Shown piece after piece: positions 9,270-16,986 of a DNA stretch of 64,000 nucleotides. Each line of letters begins with the position of its first letter. The stretch's first letter is position 1. This DNA comes from Rummeliibacillus suwonensis. Lineage in GTDB: Bacteria > Bacillota > Bacilli > Bacillales_A > Planococcaceae. Made by a program: the position numbers and the translations under genes. The notes below the pieces were generated by a model. It did not search any database, was not told the DNA's origin, and was given only the letters and a program-made list of their open reading frames with translations. The stretch spans positions 1,499,661-1,563,660 of the forward strand of contig NZ_VCBL01000001.1 of assembly GCF_007896435.1 (NCBI RefSeq), given 5' to 3'.

Positions 9270-10184
9270 TTACAAACCTATATCTCTGCCATTATCAACC
9301 GTATATTGCCAAACGATATGGTCGCCATCTTTAACCTCATAACTTCCACATCCAACACCTGGATTTTTTCCATTGACACTATACATCCAGCCAGACAATT
9401 TTCCGGCGTCCTTTTCGTATAAATGATTGATGCCTTCTACATAGATACTTCCATATTTTTTAGCAGCACCTTCATATTCAAAATGAATGTGATGCTGTTG
9501 TAAGGCACGCAAAGTAATGTCCCAAGCTGAATCGTCCTCATGTTGAATTTCATAGGTGGATGTAGAAAGTATCACACCATTTTTCGGTACATATTTTTCA
9601 CTTTGTAGGGCTGGCTCTAATCTTTCATAGTTATCTTTTTTCAAAAGTGTGTCAACACGAATGGATATGGTGACATATTTTTTCTTTTCAGCAACAGTTG
9701 CTTGCTTTGCTGGATTTTTTTCTTTATGTGTTGTCGTTGATTTCTTTTTCGTTACAGTATTTTTATCTTGTTTTTCTTGTTTAACTACCTTACCCTTTGT
9801 TGGTTTTGTTTGTTGCTCTTTGCCTGCAGATTCTTTTGTAGGAGATGATATCGTTTTTTCTTGATTTGAACCATTGTTTTCAACTGTTGATTTTTCTGTT
9901 TGTAATGCTGTATCTTGCTGTTTTGAATTTGTCGTTTCCTTCTTAAAATCACTTGTTGTTTCTTTTTTCTGTTCAGTTGAGCTAGCTGATTTTTGTTGCT
10001 GCTTTTGTGTTTTCTCCTGTGGGTTTTTGTTTTTTTCCGAGCCTTCTATAACCTTCACTTTTCCTTGGTCAAGGGTTGTTCCTTGTTGTTCTTGATCATG
10101 TTGTTCAACAGTTTGAACCTTACAACCTGAAAGACATAGTACTGCGATGATAAAAGACAGTACAATAAATTGTATCTTTTTCAA
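9270..10184 (-). CDS. DUF4430-domain lipoprotein, predicted B12-binding
   Basis: A 304-aa lipoprotein. It has a basic start, a hydrophobic stretch and a lipobox LSGC with the lipidated Cys at residue 21. Residues about 25-165 form a low-complexity linker rich in Lys, Gln, Thr, Glu and Ser. The C-terminal domain (about 168-304) resembles DUF4430, including HFEYEGAAKKYGSIYVEGI and GWMYSVNGKNPGVGCGSYEV, ending in DHIVWQYTVD. DUF4430 is related to the C-terminal beta domain of animal transcobalamin and intrinsic factor. The TTG start has TAGGAGGTG at good spacing. Its place between a secreted alpha-barrel protein and an ECF transporter under a B12 riboswitch suggests that it captures corrinoid at the membrane. 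Binding itself is inference. Confidence 0.8.
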   Translation of the reverse strand: MKKIQFIVLSFIIAVLCLSGCKVQTVEQHDQEQQGTTLDQGKVKVIEGSEKNKNPQEKTQKQQQKSASSTEQKKETTSDFKKETTNSKQQDTALQTEKSTVENNGSNQEKTISSPTKESAGKEQQTKPTKGKVVKQEKQDKNTVTKKKSTTTHKEKNPAKQATVAEKKKYVTISIRVDTLLKKDNYERLEPALQSEKYVPKNGVILSTSTYEIQHEDDSAWDITLRALQQHHIHFEYEGAAKKYGSIYVEGINHLYEKDAGKLSGWMYSVNGKNPGVGCGSYEVKDGDHIVWQYTVDNGRDIGL

Positions 10185-10210
10185 AAAAATACACCTCCTA
10201 AACTAGATGG

Positions 10211-10245
10211 GAATAGGGTGTTAGAAGTAAATTCTAACACCCTAT
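10211..10245 (-). promoter_or_regulatory. Intercistronic 14-bp hairpin
   Basis: A perfect inverted repeat, ATAGGGTGTTAGAA and TTCTAACACCCTAT, separated by five bases. It lies between the stop of the barrel-protein gene and the start of the lipoprotein gene. No T-run follows in the operon direction, so it is more likely an RNA processing or stability element, or a partial attenuator, than a full terminator. Confidence 0.6.
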
Positions 10246-10268
10246 GATTCTATTTACTTTCTATTGTT

Positions 10269-12116
10269 TTATTTTGATTTGACAATAATCGTCTTATTAG
10301 CACTTTTATTTTTGGCAGCATCTTTGACATAGATGGTTAATTTGGTACCCACTTTTTGTTTTTTAATAGACAATGAGAATTTACCTTTTGAAGATACTGT
10401 GCCATATTTAATGATTTTTTTATTTTTCACGACATATACTTTAGATTTTGCTTCTGCCGTACCTGTAATTCTATTCGATTTTTTCGTCACTTTATGGACT
10501 TTCGGTGCTTTTGGCGCTGTTTTGTCTACAACTTTAATCTTGACGATTTTACTTTTATTTTTGGCTGAATCTTGGACATAAACTGTTAGGACTGTTCCTG
10601 CCTTTTGTTTTGGGATAGCCAATGAGAATGCGCCTTTTGTAGAAGCAGTCCCAGTTTTGATTACCTTATTATTTTTGATCACATAGACTTTTGCTTTCGC
10701 TTCAGCTATCCCTGTAATTTTTGTCGTGCGATCACTTACTTGACCGATTTTTGATATTTTTGGAGCCGTTTTATCAACTACTTTAGTGTCGATCGGTTCA
10801 CTGCTGTTTTTCCCTAAGTCTGTCGCAACGATTTGAAGGGAAGCCCCTGCTTTTTGCTGTTTGATTTTAACAGAATATTTTCCTGTGAAATCTGCTTGTG
10901 CTGTTCCAATAATTTTAGTATCAATCTTCGATACAATTTTTACTGTAATTGTGGCAAATGGTTCTGTTTTACCTGTGATAGTCGTTGCATTGTCAGCAAC
11001 TGTAGCAACAGTTGGTTTTTCAGGTGCCTTCACATCATATTTTAGTTCGTCAGCTTTAGCATCTGTTGTCATATTATAAAAGCTATTTTTCCCGTTTACA
11101 AAACGGTCATAAGCTTGTAAAGCACGATTCGCTTGGTCTGATGATATGGAGTTGGGTTCCTTTGCTTGCGGCGTACTTTTGAAGCCACCTGTAATACTAT
11201 CATATGTTGTAAGCAAGTTGGAAATAGTCCAAGCTCCATTTTCTTTAACAAATCGAACATCTGTTTTCGGGTCCACTTCATTGGCAGTTAAACTAATAAT
11301 TAGCTGAGATACTGTTTCTGGACTATCACCACCGTAGTAACCGACAAATCCAGCACGCTCATTGATTTGATCGCCTAAATATGAATAGGCTTTTTCAATT
11401 GCCTGTTGAACGGATTCTTGATTAGAATAGTTTGCTAAAGCCGTCACAGCCATAGATGTAGCGTCCTTATCTGCTCCCCATGTCTTATCCCAACCAAATG
11501 CACCATTATTTTCATCATCATCTGTAAATTGAGAAGCTAATAACTTGGAAACTAATTGTTCACGGCTTAATGCTTGATACTTCTCGCCCGCTGGTAAATG
11601 ATATGATTTTGCATCCAATGCATACAGCATATAATAGTTATCCATATCGTAGAGCAGATCTTTTTCTTGCGCTGTTAAATAGGCATCTGCCATCAGTTGA
11701 ATAAGGTTATAACCGCCAACATTTTCCGCATCTTTTCCGATGGCTGTAACAGCTAAAATAAGCTTTGCATATTGTGATGATGAGTCAAAAATGGCGCCAT
11801 TTTTTGCTTGTAGTTCTTTTTCAACAGATTGGTAATAGTTTTCATAATAATCTTTTGGGACAATAGGTAAGTTAGCTCGTGCCAAATCGGTGACAATATC
11901 ATAATCCGCGATTGTTGGGTTTGGTGTGATGCTTAAAAGAAAAGCGCTTGAAGAAGAAAGGGCATTTTGATAGCTAACATCCTTGCCAACAGTCGTTGTG
12001 ACAGTTGTATTTTCCTCTGCATGAGCAGTGATGGTAGCAGGTAATTGAGATGCTACCAGTAAACTAGCTAGTGAAATCGGTGCGATCCACTTTTTAAAAG
12101 ATTTGTTTGAATACAT
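10269..12116 (-). CDS. Secreted transcobalamin-like alpha-barrel protein with three Ig-like repeats
   Basis: A secreted protein of about 615 aa. The signal peptide ends near residue 33 (ATITAHA before EE). Residues about 40-350 form a helical region with the pattern of an alpha/alpha toroid, as in terpenoid cyclases and the N-terminal domain of intrinsic factor and transcobalamin: KDATSMAVTALANYS, GGDSPETVSQLIISLTANE, DSITGGFKS, SSDQANRALQAYDRF. The C-terminal third is three basic Ig-like repeats (about 362-450, 451-532, 533-615), the last two starting with VVDKTAPK. The ATG at 12116 has GGAGG seven bases upstream; longer in-frame extensions lack one and lack a signal-like start. It is the first gene after the B12 riboswitch. 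The role as corrinoid capture protein is inferred from fold and context. Confidence 0.8.
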   Translation of the reverse strand: MYSNKSFKKWIAPISLASLLVASQLPATITAHAEENTTVTTTVGKDVSYQNALSSSSAFLLSITPNPTIADYDIVTDLARANLPIVPKDYYENYYQSVEKELQAKNGAIFDSSSQYAKLILAVTAIGKDAENVGGYNLIQLMADAYLTAQEKDLLYDMDNYYMLYALDAKSYHLPAGEKYQALSREQLVSKLLASQFTDDDENNGAFGWDKTWGADKDATSMAVTALANYSNQESVQQAIEKAYSYLGDQINERAGFVGYYGGDSPETVSQLIISLTANEVDPKTDVRFVKENGAWTISNLLTTYDSITGGFKSTPQAKEPNSISSDQANRALQAYDRFVNGKNSFYNMTTDAKADELKYDVKAPEKPTVATVADNATTITGKTEPFATITVKIVSKIDTKIIGTAQADFTGKYSVKIKQQKAGASLQIVATDLGKNSSEPIDTKVVDKTAPKISKIGQVSDRTTKITGIAEAKAKVYVIKNNKVIKTGTASTKGAFSLAIPKQKAGTVLTVYVQDSAKNKSKIVKIKVVDKTAPKAPKVHKVTKKSNRITGTAEAKSKVYVVKNKKIIKYGTVSSKGKFSLSIKKQKVGTKLTIYVKDAAKNKSANKTIIVKSK

Positions 12117-12189
12117 ATAAGAGCCTCCATTCTTTTGCATAATTACAGATTGATCTGTCTTGTTAGGATAGAGGCAATTAAATTTCTCC

Positions 12190-12216
12190 ATAAAAAAACT
12201 TTACATCAAAATGTAA
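12190..12216 (-). terminator. Riboswitch-controlled terminator of the B12 uptake operon
   Basis: CTTTACATTTTGATGTAAAG followed by T7 on the minus strand, between the B12 riboswitch and the first gene. It is likely the expression platform that stops transcription when B12 is bound. Confidence 0.85.
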
Positions 12217-12293
12217 AGAGTGCTTGGACGTGAAATGTCAATAATCATTATTTGTCATTTCAATGTTCCACACCTCCCCCTCGAAGATCAGAA

Positions 12294-12462
12294 ACGCAGA
12301 TAAAAGCAGGTTTCCTGGCTTATATGTACATGAATATTCGCACCTTCCCAGCTAAAAGCCAGTGGTATACACGATTTCCAACATATTTACAGTAGCGGGG
12401 CTGCATCAGACTTTCACTGATTTCCCTATTATCCTAAAACACATTAGGCACTTTTATCTAAG
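12294..12462 (-). ncRNA. Cobalamin riboswitch (uptake operon)
   Basis: The minus strand carries the conserved elements of a B12 riboswitch in order: AATAGGGAA, GATGCAGCCCCGCTACTGTA (near 12400), CACTGG, CTGGGAAGG, and AAGCCAGGAAACCTGC (near 12306-12321). The terminator at 12190-12216 follows. It should repress the transcobalamin-like/DUF4430/ECF operon when adenosylcobalamin is plentiful. The first of three such riboswitches in the window. Confidence 0.96.
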
Positions 12463-12552
12463 ACTATGTAATTGTTATTTTCTATAGTATTTCATATTCA
12501 CAAAAACATGTAAATGCTTTTTTTACTTGAACGCCATTTTTTTGTAAACGCT

Positions 12553-12596
12553 ATAAAACCTCTACCAACCAACATTTTGATTAGTAGAGGTTTTAT
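12553..12596. terminator. Bidirectional terminator
   Basis: ATAAAACCTCTAC and its exact complement GTAGAGGTTTTAT flank an 18-base loop. T-runs occur on both strands. It closes the 52-aa gene on the minus strand and insulates the uptake-operon promoter region. Confidence 0.75.
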
Positions 12597-12614
12597 AAGT
12601 TACCCGCGGCGACA

Positions 12615-12773
12615 TCAGACATTTTGTTCTTCGCTCCTTTTTGAATGCTCCTTGTAAGCATTGAGTTGTTCTTCTGTTAAATGATTGATAAAAAAGTAAA
12701 AGTCTTTCGATTCTAATCCATACTCCTCACAAGCACTACAATATCGTTCATATCCTTCTAGATATATATCCAT
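12615..12773 (-). CDS. 52-aa small acidic protein, unknown function
   Basis: A small gene with strong signals. AGGAGG precedes the ATG by about eight bases, a consensus promoter with 17-base spacing lies about 70 bases upstream, and a terminator follows at 12553-12596. The product begins MDIYLEGYERYCSACEEYGL and ends KEHSKRSEEQNV. It is rich in Tyr and Glu, has a CxxC pair at residues 12 and 15 (YCSAC), no membrane helix and no signal peptide. The second half, with INHLTEEQLNAYKEH, looks helical. I do not recognise the family. An operator-like dyad overlaps its promoter. It is absent from common length cut-offs, but the full set of expression signals argues that it is real. Confidence 0.7.
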   Translation of the reverse strand: MDIYLEGYERYCSACEEYGLESKDFYFFINHLTEEQLNAYKEHSKRSEEQNV

Positions 12774-12785
12774 ATATATCTCCTC

Positions 12786-12845
12786 CTGTTATATAACAAA
12801 TTTTATTGCTGTTAATAATATATAACAGAAATAGGCGGTTGTCAA
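12786..12845 (-). promoter_or_regulatory. Promoter and operator-like dyad of the small gene
   Basis: On the minus strand TTGACA (12840-12845), a 17-base spacer and TATATT (12817-12822). Overlapping the -10 and the start region, CTGTTATATA (12786-12795) and TATATAACAG (12819-12828) form a perfect 10-bp inverted repeat, and GTTATATAAC at 12788 is itself palindromic. This looks like a repressor site; the regulator is unknown. Confidence 0.65.
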
Positions 12846-12876
12846 CAGAATTATCTGAAAAATTAATAATACATAT

Positions 12877-12920
12877 TTATCCTGCATTCAACAGGCAGTA
12901 AGATCCCTTTCATCAAGATA
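12877..12920 (-). repeat. Fragment of the structured repeat family (right end only)
   Basis: TTATCCTGCATTCAACAGGC, then AGTAAGATCCC, matches the end of the structured repeats at 27190 and 36177. The short stem CCCG/CGGG is changed to CCTG/CAGG, so pairing is kept. Nothing else is recognisable in 12921-13279 apart from the hairpin at 13086. Confidence 0.5.
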
Positions 12921-13085
12921 AACGTATATTTTCATAAGCGACCGCCCTATCCTTTGTATATGAAACAAGCATGAAGAAAACAACTGTATAAAGTTTTAAA
13001 ACATTTTCAATTCATAAATCAAAAGATTTCGTACATAATGGTGCGCTGTTACTATATGTGTAAATCAAATTTTTGAAATATGAGT

Positions 13086-13127
13086 AAAACCCAAACTTCA
13101 ATTTTTATCAAGAAGTTTGAGTTTTAA
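13086..13127 (-). terminator. Possible terminator downstream of panF
   Basis: On the minus strand AACTCAAACTT and AAGTTTGGGTT pair around a 13-base loop, followed by TTAC. It lies about 150 bases after the panF stop codon. The U-tract is short, so this is tentative. Confidence 0.4.
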
Positions 13128-13279
13128 GATTTGTTTTATTTGAACATCCTGTTGAACTACATCCAATTGGGCAGAATGAAGATGTTTTTCATAGTTATGT
13201 TCATACACGCCCAATATTGTAAAAGTGGTCCCCTTTTTTTCGGATACTGTCTAATCAACCATATCCTCTAATCTACATA

Positions 13280-14731
13280 TTAAATAATATGTTTGAAATT
13301 CTTAAATCGATGATGAGTCATTAAACTAATGGTTACATACGTAATAAGAGATAATATGATAGAAGTTGTGACAGTATGCATGCCTAAAAAAGTGGTTTTC
13401 CATTTTTCATAAATCAAAATATAACTAATTAAGCCAACGAGCATCGATGAAACGGCTCCATATTTGTTTCCTTTTTTCCAATATAGACCTAATACTACAG
13501 GCCAAACAAATACGGATTCCAGACCACCAAATGAGAAAAGATTGAGCCATACTAATAGATCTGGTGGTTTTAATGCAACAATAACAACAGCTGCACCTAT
13601 TAAAGTAGTGACAAAAAAGCTCAGCTTTTTGATTTCGTGATCATTAGCTTGTGGCTTTATAAAGTTTAGATAAATATCTTTAACAATTGTAGAGCTTACA
13701 AGTATTAAGAGCGCATTTACGGTAGACATAATAGCCGCCATTGGTGCTGCTAATACAACCCCTGCCAAAAACGGTGGCAGCACTTTTAACGTTAAAAGTG
13801 GCATAACTTTATCTCCGATTTCAACACCTGGTAATACGGGACGTGCGAATACACCTGTTAAGTGCATGCCAAACATCACGGTGCCCAGTGCAATCGTCCC
13901 GATAATAATAGCCGAGTGCATACTTGCCGAATTCTTATAGGACATGGCACGGACTGCGATTTGCGGTAAGCCAATCACACCAATACCGATCAAAATCCAA
14001 AACGTTGATACATAAAGAGGTGTTAAACTACCATCTGCCCCAAATGGCGATACCAGTTTAGGATTTTCAGCAACAAGATCAGCCATAATATTGGAAACTC
14101 CGCCACCAGCAATAATGGTCCCGATCAGTAAAATAACACTTCCTAAAAACATGACAGAGCCTTGTACAGCATCGGTTAAAGCAACAGCACGAAATCCTCC
14201 GACAATTACATACACAAGGACTACTATAGCAAATATAAAAAGTGCAGTTGTATAATGCAATCCGGTCAAAGATTCGATCAAGCGTGCACCGCCGATCCAT
14301 TGTGCAGCCATGGAAGAAAATAAGAAGATGATTATACTTAATGCGGAGACAATAACAACAAAGTTGCTTTGATAACGCTCACGTAGAAAATCGATTAAAG
14401 TAATGGCTTTGTATTTTCTGGCAATAATAGCAAATTTCTTTCCTAATACCATTAATACGTAATATCCTGCTGGTAATTGAGCCATCGATAGTAAAACCCA
14501 ACCAAGTCCAGTGTTATAAGCTACTCCTGGACCTCCAATAAAACTAGATGCACTGCCATATGTAGCCATCATGGTCATGGCCAGCAAGAATCCTCCCATT
14601 TGTCTCCCGCCAAGGAAGTATTCCTGTAAAAAAGAATCTGATTGCATGACATGTTTATTTGCCCACATACCAATTAAAAAGATGATCACCAAAAAAAGAA
14701 TTAGTGGGATGATTACTTGCCAATGTATCAT
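13280..14731 (-). CDS. panF: Sodium/pantothenate symporter
   Basis: A 483-aa sodium:solute symporter with about 13 membrane helices. SSS-family landmarks are present: EYFLGGRQMGGFLLAMTMMATYGSASSFIGGPG, split here as EYFLGGRQMGG and MATYGSASSFIGGPG, then YVIVGGFRAVALTDAVQG around residue 180 and GIGVIGLPQIAVRAM. PanF imports pantothenate, the coenzyme A precursor, with sodium. The assignment rests on overall similarity and on the yhdT gene directly upstream, which overlaps it by 4 bases; yhdT-panF is a recurrent pair in other bacteria. Proline symporters (PutP) are close relatives and cannot be fully excluded from sequence alone. Confidence 0.85.
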   Translation of the reverse strand: MIHWQVIIPLILFLVIIFLIGMWANKHVMQSDSFLQEYFLGGRQMGGFLLAMTMMATYGSASSFIGGPGVAYNTGLGWVLLSMAQLPAGYYVLMVLGKKFAIIARKYKAITLIDFLRERYQSNFVVIVSALSIIIFLFSSMAAQWIGGARLIESLTGLHYTTALFIFAIVVLVYVIVGGFRAVALTDAVQGSVMFLGSVILLIGTIIAGGGVSNIMADLVAENPKLVSPFGADGSLTPLYVSTFWILIGIGVIGLPQIAVRAMSYKNSASMHSAIIIGTIALGTVMFGMHLTGVFARPVLPGVEIGDKVMPLLTLKVLPPFLAGVVLAAPMAAIMSTVNALLILVSSTIVKDIYLNFIKPQANDHEIKKLSFFVTTLIGAAVVIVALKPPDLLVWLNLFSFGGLESVFVWPVVLGLYWKKGNKYGAVSSMLVGLISYILIYEKWKTTFLGMHTVTTSIILSLITYVTISLMTHHRFKNFKHII

Positions 14732-14997
14732 CGTTCATCACCATCCTCTTCCGTATCAAATGATACGTCTTTAAAGAAGAATTTGATGACAATGATGAGC
14801 AATATAATCATAAAGATCGTTCCGGCGATACAGCTATAGAAAAACCAAGCCGGAAAGCCAAATACATATGAATATTTTTTCGGATCACCCGAACCGAGCC
14901 CATATGCAAAGCCAAACCATATTGCAAAATTGATGATAACTAATGCAATACCAATAAGCGCTTCGCGATGAGCAATTTTATAACGCTTATCGTTCAT
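14728..14997 (-). CDS. yhdT: YhdT family small membrane protein (DUF997)
   Basis: An 89-aa protein with two hydrophobic helices: about residues 13-35 (IGIALVIINFAIWFGFAYGL) and 48-73 (AWFFYSCIAGTIFMIILLII). The N-terminus is basic and the tail acidic (DTEEDGDER). The segment GLGSGDPKKYSYVFGFPAWFF between the helices is typical of YhdT/DUF997. This family pairs with panF and is thought to be an accessory of the symporter; its exact role is not known. GAGGGAGAG precedes the ATG. The stop overlaps the panF start, so the two form an operon. Confidence 0.8.
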   Translation of the reverse strand: MNDKRYKIAHREALIGIALVIINFAIWFGFAYGLGSGDPKKYSYVFGFPAWFFYSCIAGTIFMIILLIIVIKFFFKDVSFDTEEDGDER

Positions 14998-15574
14998 AAT
15001 TTCTCTCCCTCAATTCAAATAAAATACCCTTCCTATTTTACTTATATAAGAAGGAAAAGAAAAGGATCAGAAGGGAAAATAATAAAGATCAGCTAATATT
15101 TAGAGTCGACTTTATCAAGTACTAATGAGATTAATCGTATCTTGCGTTTGAAAGATAAATTTAGTTTACATAATAAAATTATATGTATTTATACGATGTA
15201 GAAATATCTAAAGAGGTTAAGAGAATCATTTATGAAAGTTTGCTATGTGAATGGTTTTCTGATTTTATGGATCTATCTGCGTAAATTTACTGTGTTATCT
15301 TCCGCCTTGTTGTCATGTTATGTGTACAAAAATATCATTCCTTCTCAAGGCAGAAAATATTGAATAGAATGTATTTATTCATACAACCATCTACTAGAAA
15401 CATCACAAAAATTAGCTAACATTATCAAGTTATTTGTCTCTTATCATGTGCAAAAAGTATAAAATGATTTGAATTGTCAGAAAAAATATATCATCATTTT
15501 TTGTATATTTTTGTCGATAAAGCGCACATTATCTCGTTTAAGTTATTTGTCTATAATTTTTAGAATATTCCCTA
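14998..15574. other. AT-rich intergenic region, no gene seen
   Basis: This 577-bp stretch separates the divergent yhdT-panF and PTS IIC genes. It must hold the yhdT promoter on the minus strand, but no consensus site stands out. No ORF with a ribosome site and no strong hairpin was seen. Confidence 0.5.
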
Positions 15575-15602
15575 TTGACTGTAACATTATATGTTATATA
15601 AT
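15575..15602 (+). promoter_or_regulatory. Sigma-A-type promoter of the PTS IIC gene
   Basis: TTGACT (15575-15580), a 16-base spacer and TATAAT (15597-15602). An AACATTATATGTT palindrome lies in the spacer (15583-15595) and could be an operator. Confidence 0.7.
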
Positions 15603-15648
15603 TTAGAACATTACTTTATTTTACTCAATTGATTGGAGATTGATATTT

Positions 15649-16686
15649 ATGAAAGACTTTTTCAACAAACTACTAATTGGCATGAGTATGGGAATTATCG
15701 TAGCTCTCATTCCAAATGCATTAGTTGGAGAAATCTTAAAACTGATTATTCCGTATGTTCCGTTTTTCCAATATATCTTAGATATTTCCGTTTTGGCAAT
15801 GAGCCTTCTCCCTGTTATCACAGGGGTAATGATTGGTTTAACATTTAAATTAACGCCTATCCAAACGGCAAGTGTTGGTTTAGCAGCAATGGTTGGTAGT
15901 GGCGTTTGGAAAATGGGTGACGGCGGTGCCATCACTATGCAAGGAATCGGTGTTGTTATCAATACTGGTATAACAGCAGCACTAGCTGTTTTATTTGTAC
16001 AATTTATCGGCGATCGTTTTAAGGATTATACCATTTTATTGATGCCTGCTTTATCTCTATTTATCCCTGGTGGAATCGGCTTATTTACACTTCCTTATGT
16101 TCGAACTGGTGCTGGTTATGTAGGAGTTGCCATTGATAATGTGACAAACTTACAACCAATATTAATGGGAGCTATTATCGCAGTTATCTTTAGTATTTTG
16201 ATTCTTTCACCTCTATCCACGATTGGTGTTGCAACCGTTATCATGTTATCCGGCATTGGTGCAGGTACTGCAAACTTAGGGGTTGTTGCCTCAGGTGTTG
16301 GTATGTGTATCGCAAGCTATAGAGCTAACAATTTTGGTACTGCTTTAGCTCATGTTATGGGATCGCCTAAAATCCAAATGCGTAACTTCTTTATGAAACC
16401 AAGAATTGCGTTTCCAATGATTATTACAGCTGCGATTTTAGGTGCTCTAGGCGGTATGCTAAATATTACAGGTACCCCCTACAGTGCAGGGTTTGGTCTT
16501 GCAGGTTTAATTGGACCATTAAACTATATCAATCTAGCTGATGGTGGTTGGAATTTGCATAATACAATGATCATGTTAGTCATGTTCTTTGTCTTACCAA
16601 TTATTTTAAACACAGTATTACTTCGCTTATTTGAACGCAAATTAAAAATGATTAAAGCTGAAGATTACTCCGTTAATTATCAATGA
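15649..16686 (+). CDS. PTS sugar transporter subunit IIC-like membrane protein (EIIC_2 family)
   Basis: A 345-aa membrane protein with about eight to nine hydrophobic helices and glycine-rich loops (GVMIGLTFKLTP, GSGVWKMGDGGAITMQGIGV, GIGAGTANLGVVASGVGM). It resembles the PTS_EIIC_2 family, annotated as stand-alone IIC proteins in Bacillales, Listeria and staphylococci. No IIA, IIB or sugar-metabolism gene is nearby, so the substrate and the mode of coupling are unknown. The ATG at 15649 is preferred because GGAG lies ten bases upstream; a TTG three codons earlier lacks a site. Its own promoter (15575) and a strong terminator (16738) make it a single-gene transcript. In the gap to the next gene (16781-16986) nothing else is seen. 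Confidence 0.75.
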   Translation: MKDFFNKLLIGMSMGIIVALIPNALVGEILKLIIPYVPFFQYILDISVLAMSLLPVITGVMIGLTFKLTPIQTASVGLAAMVGSGVWKMGDGGAITMQGIGVVINTGITAALAVLFVQFIGDRFKDYTILLMPALSLFIPGGIGLFTLPYVRTGAGYVGVAIDNVTNLQPILMGAIIAVIFSILILSPLSTIGVATVIMLSGIGAGTANLGVVASGVGMCIASYRANNFGTALAHVMGSPKIQMRNFFMKPRIAFPMIITAAILGALGGMLNITGTPYSAGFGLAGLIGPLNYINLADGGWNLHNTMIMLVMFFVLPIILNTVLLRLFERKLKMIKAEDYSVNYQ

Positions 16687-16737
16687 TTCAATGACATTGA
16701 TTTAAACATGAGATTATTCATAAAATATATTTACACA

Positions 16738-16780
16738 AAGCGCACAGTTGCCTGTTTGAATGACAACTGTGCGCTTATTT
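16738..16780 (+). terminator. Strong intrinsic terminator after the PTS IIC gene
   Basis: AAGCGCACAGTTG and CAACTGTGCGCTT pair perfectly around a 13-base loop and are followed by ATTTT. Confidence 0.85.
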
Positions 16781-16986
16781 TGGTTCATTTTCATTATCTA
16801 TGAGAACATGCTGCTTTATTCTTGATATGCAAATTTTAAAAAAAGGTTGAATCGCTAAAGTAGTCTGGAATCTTTTAGAAACAAAAGTTCCCGCTTTATT
16901 TCATGCGAGATATTTAAAATCATTACCATCAAATTTGCTTTTCAATGAAAGTTCTTATTAGTTTACATAATAATAATATTTTAAAC

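Noticed and set aside
10333..11079. Several plus-strand frames of 70-82 codons
   Set aside because: Shadows of the Ig-like repeats of the secreted B12-capture protein; they repeat because the coding DNA repeats.
13190..13262. Stretch near GTGGTCCCCTTTTTTTCGGA-like sequence that recalls an insertion-sequence end
   Set aside because: No transposase remnant, second end or target duplication could be seen, so it is not listed as a mobile element.
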